Assembly (NCBI GenBank): GCA_045591485.1 | Contig: JAZNSV010000085.1 | Coordinates: 1-10,414, forward strand | Direction of reading: 5' to 3' | DNA length: 10,414 nt | Origin: Colimorpha sp045591485 | Lineage (GTDB): Bacteria > Bacteroidota > Bacteroidia > Bacteroidales > P3 | Shown: positions 6,884 through 10,414 of the stretch, one piece after another | Position numbering within the stretch: the first letter of the stretch is position 1 | Layout of the letters: every line of letters starts with the position of its first letter | Program-made: the position numbers and the translations under genes | Notes under the pieces: model-generated | What the model was told of the DNA's origin: nothing | Seen by the model: only the letters and a program-made list of their open reading frames with translations | The model's database searches: none

Positions 6884-6957
6884 GCCGCATTCGTCTAGTG
6901 GTCCAGGACATCTGCCTCTCACGCAGAAGATCATCAGTTCGACTCTGATATGCGGTA
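6884..6957 (+). tRNA. tRNA-Glu (anticodon CTC)
   Basis: A complete cloverleaf can be drawn. The acceptor stem is GCCGCAT (6884-6890) with ATGCGGT (6950-6956), giving six Watson-Crick pairs and a G1-U72 wobble. The D arm reads TTCGTCTAGTGGTCCAGGAC, very like other bacterial tRNA-Glu. The anticodon stem TCTGC/GCAGA encloses loop CTCTCAC, with anticodon CTC at 6918-6920, reading GAG. The T arm is ATCAG-TTCGACT-CTGAT, fully paired. The discriminator is A6957 and CCA is not encoded, which is common in this phylum. It stands alone, with its own promoter and terminator. Confidence 0.96.
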
Positions 6958-6965
6958 CAAAAGAT

Positions 6966-6999
6966 AAAGTCTTCGAGAAAATAATCGAAGACTTTTTTT
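6966..6999 (+). terminator. Intrinsic terminator after tRNA-Glu
   Basis: AAAGTCTTCGA (6966-6976) pairs perfectly with TCGAAGACTTT (6985-6995) around an 8-base loop, and a T run continues to 6999. It starts 9 bases after the tRNA. Confidence 0.92.
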
Positions 7000-7013
7000 A
7001 TAACCCAAAGGCT

Positions 7014-7719
7014 ATGAAAAAGGTCATTCCGGTAATTGCTGTGATATCCATAGTGCTCTCATCTTGCGGGGCCTACAATGGTGCGATTGTCTCTATGCCC
7101 ACAATCAGGCAACAGGGCGAGTGGCATCTCGAGGGTGCTGTCTCCGTGGCCTTTGGTCGAGGTTGCTCCGCCGTTCGGACACGTGTCGGCGGCGGTCGGT
7201 CTGACGGACCATGTTGCGGTGGCGGCCAATGCCGATGCCACGAGATTGCATGCCCAGATAATGGGTGGCGCATATTTTCCTGTGAATGAAAAATTTGTAT
7301 GGGAAGTGTATGGCGGCGCCGGCTTAGGATCTGGGGTCAATGATTCCGACGGTTGGGACTCGAAAAAAGAAGACTATATCGATTACAGAGTCGGTTTTGT
7401 ACAGGCCGACTGCGGATGGCGCAACCTGACCAGATTTCTGCATATCGATGTTTCGCTGGGACTGAAGACCGGACTGTTGTTTTACGACAGGAATAAGTCG
7501 GACGATGCATCCGGTGAATACCAGTATTCGACGGGTAAAAACATGGTGTTTTCGCCCATGGTCGAGGTACGTTTCGGTTGGGAACATGTGAAATTCAACC
7601 TGAAGGCAGCCAAGTCGCTGATGTTCGGCATTGCCGGCAGTGATGTGCTTGAAATGGCGCCTGTTGATGTCGGTGTCGGTGTCGATGTTTTTCTTCCGAT
7701 GAGGAAGAAGCGAAAATAA
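7014..7719 (+). pseudogene. Frameshifted lipoprotein / outer-membrane beta-barrel-like gene
   Basis: From ATG 7014 the frame encodes a lipoprotein signal (MKKVIPVIAVISIVLSSC, Cys18) and then GEWHLEGAVSVAFG. Around 7155-7158 protein-like sequence jumps to the +1 frame: VEVAPPFGHVSAAVGLTDHVAVAANADA, then GGAYFPVNEKFVWEVYGGAGLG and alternating hydrophobic strands to a final VDVGVGVDVFLP and TAA at 7717-7719. The original frame runs into a low-quality tail (repeated Cys/Gly/Arg) and stops at 7289. Joined, the two parts resemble small Bacteroidota envelope proteins with a lipobox, a 'kGE-h--g' strand and a 'aaya-tdhv-v-an' strand, predicted beta-barrel; no specific function is known to me. A loss of 2 bases (for example one GT from GGTGTC) or a gain of one would explain it. 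A sequencing error is equally possible, and translation of the second part alone from ATG 7078 would lack any export signal. There is only a 14-base gap after the tRNA terminator and no visible promoter. Confidence 0.7.
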
Positions 7720-7720
7720 T

Positions 7721-7751
7721 TTTGCCATATTGTTTTTTTTTATTATATTTG
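7721..7751 (+). promoter_or_regulatory. Consensus Bacteroidota promoter for serC
   Basis: TTTG (7721-7724) starts one base after the preceding stop codon, and TATATTTG (7744-7751) follows after 19 bases, the same spacing as at the tRNA promoter. The expected start near 7757-7759 gives a leader of about 65 bases that is almost all A and T with no Shine-Dalgarno motif, typical of well-expressed genes in this phylum. Confidence 0.88.
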
Positions 7752-7821
7752 CCTCGTTGTACAATACAACAGAAGGTTAATTAAAACATTAAATATAAAC
7801 ATTTTAAAACAAAACTAAACA

Positions 7822-8937
7822 ATGAAGACCGCTTATAATTTCAATGCAGGTCCTTGCGCCCTGCCCAAAGAGGCCATCGAGTCCACCATCGCCGCCATCC
7901 GCGACTTTGACAACACCGGTATCGGCCTGCTCGAAATCTCTCACCGTACTCCCGGCTGGGAGCGCACCATGGAAGAAACCCGCCAGCTGTGGCGCGACCT
8001 GCTCGGCATTCCCGCTGAGTACGAAATCCTCTTCCTCGGTGGTGGCGCCAGCACCGGCTTCATGGATGTGCCCGCCAACCTGCTGAACAAGAAGGCCGCC
8101 TACCTCCAGACCGGCGTCTGGGCCAAGAAGGCCGCCAAAGAGGCCAAGAACTTCGGCGAGACCGTCATCGTGGCCAGCAGCGAGGACAAGACCTACAGCT
8201 ACATCCCGAAGGGTTGGACCGTCCCCGCCGACGCCGACTACTTCCACATCACCACCAACAACACCATCTACGGCACCGAGATCCGCAAGGACTTCGCCGC
8301 CAACGAGATCAACAACGTCATGCTCGTCGCCGACATGAGCTCCGACATCATGAGCCGTCCCGTCGACGTGAAGAAGTACGGTCTCATCTACGGTGGTGCC
8401 CAGAAGAACGTCGGCCCTGCCGGTGTCACCTTCTACATTGTCCGCAAAGACATCCTTGGCAAGATCACCGACCGCCAGTACATGAACCCCCTGCCCACCA
8501 TGGTGGACTTCCGCACCCACGCCGCCGAAGAGGCCAAGAACATCTCCATGTTCAACACGCCCCCAGTGAGCGCCATCTTCGTCATGCACGAGACCCTGAA
8601 GTGGGTTAAGAACACCATCGGCGGCGTTGCCGAGATGGAGAAGATCAACCTCAAGAAGAGCCAGATGCTCTACGAGGAGATCGACCGCAACAGCATGTTC
8701 CGCGGCACCGCCGAGAAGGAAGACCGTTCCATCATGAACCACTGCTGGGTGATGGCCGAGGGCCGCGAGAACCTGCAGGACGCCTTCATGGCCTTCGCCA
8801 AGGAGCGCGGCATGGTCGGCATCAAGGGTCACCGCTCGGTGGGCGGCTTCCGCGCCAGCCTCTACAACGCTTGCCCTGTCGAGGCCGTCGAGGCTCTCGT
8901 CCAGTGCATGCAGGACTTCGAGAAAGCCAACAAGTAA
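7822..8937 (+). CDS. serC: Phosphoserine aminotransferase
   Basis: SerC transfers the amino group of glutamate to 3-phosphohydroxypyruvate to make phosphoserine, the second step of serine synthesis; it also acts in pyridoxal phosphate synthesis in some bacteria. The 371-residue sequence shows NFNAGPCALP (6-15), EISHRTPGW (38-46, with the phosphate-binding HR pair), the cofactor phosphate loop GGGAS (73-77), Trp100 of the TGVWAKKA motif, VADMSSDIMSRP (169-180, Asp171 contacting the pyridine nitrogen) and IYGGAQKNVGPAG (189-201), with Lys195 as the pyridoxal phosphate Schiff-base lysine. The end, GHRSVGGFRASLYNACP, is also typical. It is a cytoplasmic class V aminotransferase. The gene has its own consensus promoter; serA, which supplies its substrate, follows after an intervening small gene. 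Confidence 0.97.
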   Translation: MKTAYNFNAGPCALPKEAIESTIAAIRDFDNTGIGLLEISHRTPGWERTMEETRQLWRDLLGIPAEYEILFLGGGASTGFMDVPANLLNKKAAYLQTGVWAKKAAKEAKNFGETVIVASSEDKTYSYIPKGWTVPADADYFHITTNNTIYGTEIRKDFAANEINNVMLVADMSSDIMSRPVDVKKYGLIYGGAQKNVGPAGVTFYIVRKDILGKITDRQYMNPLPTMVDFRTHAAEEAKNISMFNTPPVSAIFVMHETLKWVKNTIGGVAEMEKINLKKSQMLYEEIDRNSMFRGTAEKEDRSIMNHCWVMAEGRENLQDAFMAFAKERGMVGIKGHRSVGGFRASLYNACPVEAVEALVQCMQDFEKANK

Positions 8938-8940
8938 AAG

Positions 8941-8970
8941 GTGAATAGTGAATTGTGAATAGTGAATCGA
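8941..8970 (+). repeat. Left inverted repeat: four 7-base units
   Basis: Four consecutive units GTGAATA, GTGAATT, GTGAATA, GTGAATC followed by GA. Its reverse complement matches 9398-9427 at 28 of 30 positions; the two differences are the last base of units 1 and 3. It begins 4 bases after the serC stop codon. Confidence 0.85.
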
Positions 8971-8993
8971 ATGTGGTTCACTATTCACAATTC
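8950..8993 (+). repeat. Perfect 17-bp hairpin after serC
   Basis: GAATTGTGAATAGTGAA (8950-8966) pairs perfectly with TTCACTATTCACAATTC (8977-8993) around a 10-base loop. The T-rich run that follows (TTTCATTTT) means it could also end or weaken transcription after serC, though the stem is AT-rich. It overlaps the left inverted repeat, so the two pairings exclude each other. Confidence 0.8.
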
Positions 8994-9014
8994 TTTCATT
9001 TTGAGTAATATAAA

Positions 9015-9383
9015 GTGTATCATCGTGATTTGAATGTCTGGAAAGAGGGTATTGAGTTGGTGAAGATGACCTATCGGTTGTTGGATCAATTTCCTAAAAA
9101 CGAGGAGTTCGCACTCTCATTCCAGATTCGTAAGTCGGTTGTATCGATACCGTCCAATATTGCAGAGGGATGTGGCAGAGACTCGGATAGGGAATTATAC
9201 CATTTCCTTGGCATAGCAGCAGGCTCTCTTGCTGAATTGGAGACGCAACTTTATATCGCCAAAGAGCTTGGATATATAGATGACACATCAGAAGTAGAAC
9301 TCAAAATGATGGCTGTTCAAAAACTGCTTACTGGCTTCAGAAAATACATTAAGTCAAATATAGAAAATAACCAGAATATGTGA
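9015..9383 (+). CDS. Four-helix-bundle protein, S23/IVP family (related to Avd)
   Basis: The 122-residue product matches the family once called 'S23 ribosomal protein' or 23S rRNA intervening-sequence protein: HRDLNVWKEGIELVKMTYRLL (3-23), FPKNEEFALSFQIRKSVVSIPSNIAEGCGR (26-55, with the hallmark QIR-A/S-SIPSNIAEG core) and FLGIAAGSLAELETQLYIAKELGYI (64-88). The fold is a helical bundle that forms pentamers; the related Avd protein of diversity-generating retroelements binds RNA and reverse transcriptase. No reverse transcriptase or variable repeat is visible here, so its role is unknown. A GTG at 9015 is the best start: an in-frame stop lies just upstream at 9006-9008, and the next ATG (9069) would cut away the conserved N-terminus. 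Composition is AT-rich, unlike its neighbours, and it lies within inverted repeats between serC and serA, suggesting later insertion. Confidence 0.9.
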   Translation: MYHRDLNVWKEGIELVKMTYRLLDQFPKNEEFALSFQIRKSVVSIPSNIAEGCGRDSDRELYHFLGIAAGSLAELETQLYIAKELGYIDDTSEVELKMMAVQKLLTGFRKYIKSNIENNQNM

Positions 9384-9397
9384 TTTGGGAACCTCGA

Positions 9398-9427
9398 TCG
9401 ATTCACAATTCACAATTCACAATTCAC
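9398..9427 (+). repeat. Right inverted repeat: four 7-base units
   Basis: TCG followed by four copies of ATTCACA (9401-9428; the inverted match ends at 9427), the reverse complement of the left array. Here all four units are identical. It ends 8 bases before the serA start codon, so it forms most of the serA leader. Confidence 0.85.
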
Positions 9428-9435
9428 AAAATAGA

Positions 9436-10356
9436 ATGAAAGTTTTAGTTGCTACCGAGAAACCGTTTGCCAAAGTGGCTGTTGACGGTATCAAGAAGAT
9501 TGTTGAGGAGAATGGCTACCAGTTTGCCCTCCTTGAGAAATATACCGACGTGAACGACCTGTACAAGGCCGTCGAGGATGCCGACGCCCTCATCGTCCGC
9601 TCCGACAAGGTGACCAAAGAGGTCATCGACCACGCCAAGAACCTGAAGATCGTTGTGCGCGCCGGCGCCGGCTACGACAACCTCGACCTCGAGGCTTGCA
9701 CCGCCCGCGGCATCGTCGCCATGAACACCCCCGGCCAGAACAGCAACGCCGTTGCCGAGCTCGTCATGGGTATGCTCGTCTATGCTGTCCGCAACTTCTA
9801 CAACGGCAAGAGCGGCTCCGAGCTGATGGGCAAGAAGCTGGGTATCCTCGCCTTCGGTAACGTGGGACGCAATGTGGCCCGCATCGCCAAGGGCTTCGGC
9901 ATGGAAGTCTACGCCTACGACGCTTTCCTGAGCGCCGAGCAGATCAACGCCAGCGGCATGGCTACCGCCGTTGCCAACCAGGAAGCCCTCTTCGAGACCT
10001 GCGACGTGGTCAGCCTGCATATCCCCGCCACCGCCGAGACCAAGCAGAGCATCAACTACGCCCTCGTCAACAAGATGCACAAGGGTGGTATCCTCGTCAA
10101 CAGCGCCCGCAAGGAAGTCATCAACGAGCCCGAACTGCTCAAACTGATGGCCGAGCGCACCGACCTGAAGTACATCACCGACATCATGCCCGATGCCGAT
10201 GCCGACTTCAAGGCCTTCGAGGGTCGCTACTTCGCCACCCCCAAGAAGATGGGTGCCCAGACCGAGGAAGCCAACATCAACGCCGGCCTCGCCGCTGCCA
10301 ACCAGATTGCCGACTTCTTCAAGACCGGTAACAAGAAATTCCAGGTCAACAAATAA
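9436..10356 (+). CDS. serA: D-3-phosphoglycerate dehydrogenase, short form
   Basis: SerA oxidises 3-phosphoglycerate to 3-phosphohydroxypyruvate with NAD+, the first step of serine synthesis, and hands its product to SerC. The 306-residue protein has the 2-hydroxyacid dehydrogenase plan: substrate-domain segment VVRAGAGYDNLDLEACTARGIVAMNTPGQNSNAVAEL (73-109), nucleotide-binding ILAFGNVGRNVARI (137-150, first glycine of the usual GxGxxG replaced by Ala139), and LVNSARKEVINEPEL (220-234) with Arg225 as the catalytic arginine. There is no C-terminal ACT domain, so feedback control by serine as in E. coli is not expected. The catalytic histidine in TPH-GA is replaced: the region reads TPKKMGAQTEEAN (268-280). 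The usual D-xxxx-EP acid motif also reads DIMPDAD. Lysine replacement is known in the Entamoeba enzyme and its Bacteroides-like relatives. Start 9436 is chosen because upstream in-frame codons translate the heptamer repeats. No promoter is visible directly upstream. Confidence 0.95.
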   Translation: MKVLVATEKPFAKVAVDGIKKIVEENGYQFALLEKYTDVNDLYKAVEDADALIVRSDKVTKEVIDHAKNLKIVVRAGAGYDNLDLEACTARGIVAMNTPGQNSNAVAELVMGMLVYAVRNFYNGKSGSELMGKKLGILAFGNVGRNVARIAKGFGMEVYAYDAFLSAEQINASGMATAVANQEALFETCDVVSLHIPATAETKQSINYALVNKMHKGGILVNSARKEVINEPELLKLMAERTDLKYITDIMPDADADFKAFEGRYFATPKKMGAQTEEANINAGLAAANQIADFFKTGNKKFQVNK

Positions 10357-10357
10357 T

Positions 10358-10393
10358 TATAGTTGCTATAGATACTATAGTCGCTATAAAATT
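10358..10393 (+). repeat. 9-base tandem repeat after serA, four units
   Basis: Units TATAGTTGC, TATAGATAC, TATAGTCGC and TATAAAATT run without gaps, starting 1 base after the serA stop codon. The shared core is TATAG, and CTATAG inside the array is itself a palindrome. There is no T run after it, so it does not look like a terminator. Confidence 0.6.
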
Positions 10394-10396
10394 ATG

Positions 10397-10404
10397 CATC
10401 TTTG
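10397..10404 (+). promoter_or_regulatory. Possible -7 element for a gene beyond the window
   Basis: CATCTTTG differs by one base from the TAnnTTTG consensus and from the TATCTTTG box used by the tRNA gene, and is followed by CATC as expected for a start region. There is no TTTG at the right distance upstream. Weak call. Confidence 0.3.
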
Positions 10405-10414
10405 CATCTTCAAC

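Larger units (their letters stand above)
8941..9427. mobile_element. Putative small inserted unit: S23 gene bracketed by inverted repeats
   Basis: A 487-base block lies between serC and serA, ending in 30-base inverted repeats (28 of 30 matching) and carrying one AT-rich gene for a four-helix-bundle protein. Base composition differs sharply from the GC-rich genes on either side, and the block separates two genes of one pathway. No transposase is present and no clear target duplication is visible (only short A runs at both edges), so any mobility would have to be supplied in trans or by RNA-based copying. The call is inference from structure. Confidence 0.45.

Noticed and set aside
6578..6934. 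118-codon minus-strand frame covering the AT-rich stretch and part of the tRNA
   Set aside because: It overlaps the tRNA gene, its promoter and the yebC terminator and shows no protein features.
7804..8988. 394-codon open frame on the minus strand opposite serC
   Set aside because: It mirrors the codon bias of serC, reads as Val/Gly/Asp/His/Leu-rich sequence, and begins in the repeat after serC. It shows no family features.
8941..9428. Heptamer arrays as a CRISPR or a clear target-site-duplicated transposon
   Set aside because: Units are adjacent with no spacers, so not CRISPR. The flanks show only short A runs, which are too weak to claim a target duplication.
8941..9428. Complete diversity-generating retroelement around the S23/Avd-like gene
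   Set aside because: No reverse transcriptase, template repeat or variable repeat is present; only the accessory-type helical-bundle gene is seen.
9385..9435. Earlier TTG start for serA adding 17 residues
   Set aside because: The added residues only translate the ATTCACA heptamer array (SQFTIHNSQN) and no SerA homologue is expected to have them.

Overview
The window looks like chromosomal DNA from a member of the Bacteroidota, most likely a GC-rich Bacteroidales. Three things point there: two promoters of the Bacteroidota form (TTTG, 19 bases, then TAnnTTTG), a type IX secretion (type B) sorting domain at the left edge, and near-absence of Shine-Dalgarno sequences apart from one. Every gene called is on the + strand. 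Species cannot be named from this sequence alone.

Layout: (1) 3-662, the C-terminal end of a secreted protein with a gliding-motility/T9SS type B sorting domain. (2) 718-1083, RNase P RNA (rnpB). (3) 1116-4055, four genes each joined by a 4-base ATGA stop/start overlap: a DUF4810 lipoprotein with an unusual long charged tail, a DUF799 (GNA1162-type) lipoprotein, a ComB-family 2-phosphosulfolactate phosphatase, and a periplasmic PAP2 phosphatase. (4) 4091-6523, a BicA-like SulP anion transporter and a YebC/TACO1-family protein, closed by a strong terminator. (5) 6612-6820, an AT-rich non-coding stretch, then a consensus promoter, tRNA-Glu(CTC) and a terminator. (6) 7014-7719, a small lipoprotein/outer-membrane beta-barrel gene broken by a frameshift. 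(7) 7721-10356, a consensus promoter followed by serC and serA, the first two steps of serine synthesis from 3-phosphoglycerate (SerA oxidises, SerC transaminates).

The most interesting region is between serC and serA. An AT-rich gene for an S23/four-helix-bundle protein sits there, bracketed by 30-base inverted repeats (8941-8970 and 9398-9427, 28 of 30 matching), each made of four copies of a 7-base unit. The left repeat also forms a perfect 17-bp hairpin with sequence just inside it. This looks like a small inserted unit that split the serC-serA pair, but no convincing target-site duplication is visible, so mobility is an inference.

Other points worth following: the DUF4810-DUF799 pair lacks the CsgG-type gene that usually accompanies it; SerA carries lysine where the catalytic histidine is normally found; and a 9-base tandem repeat lies just after serA.
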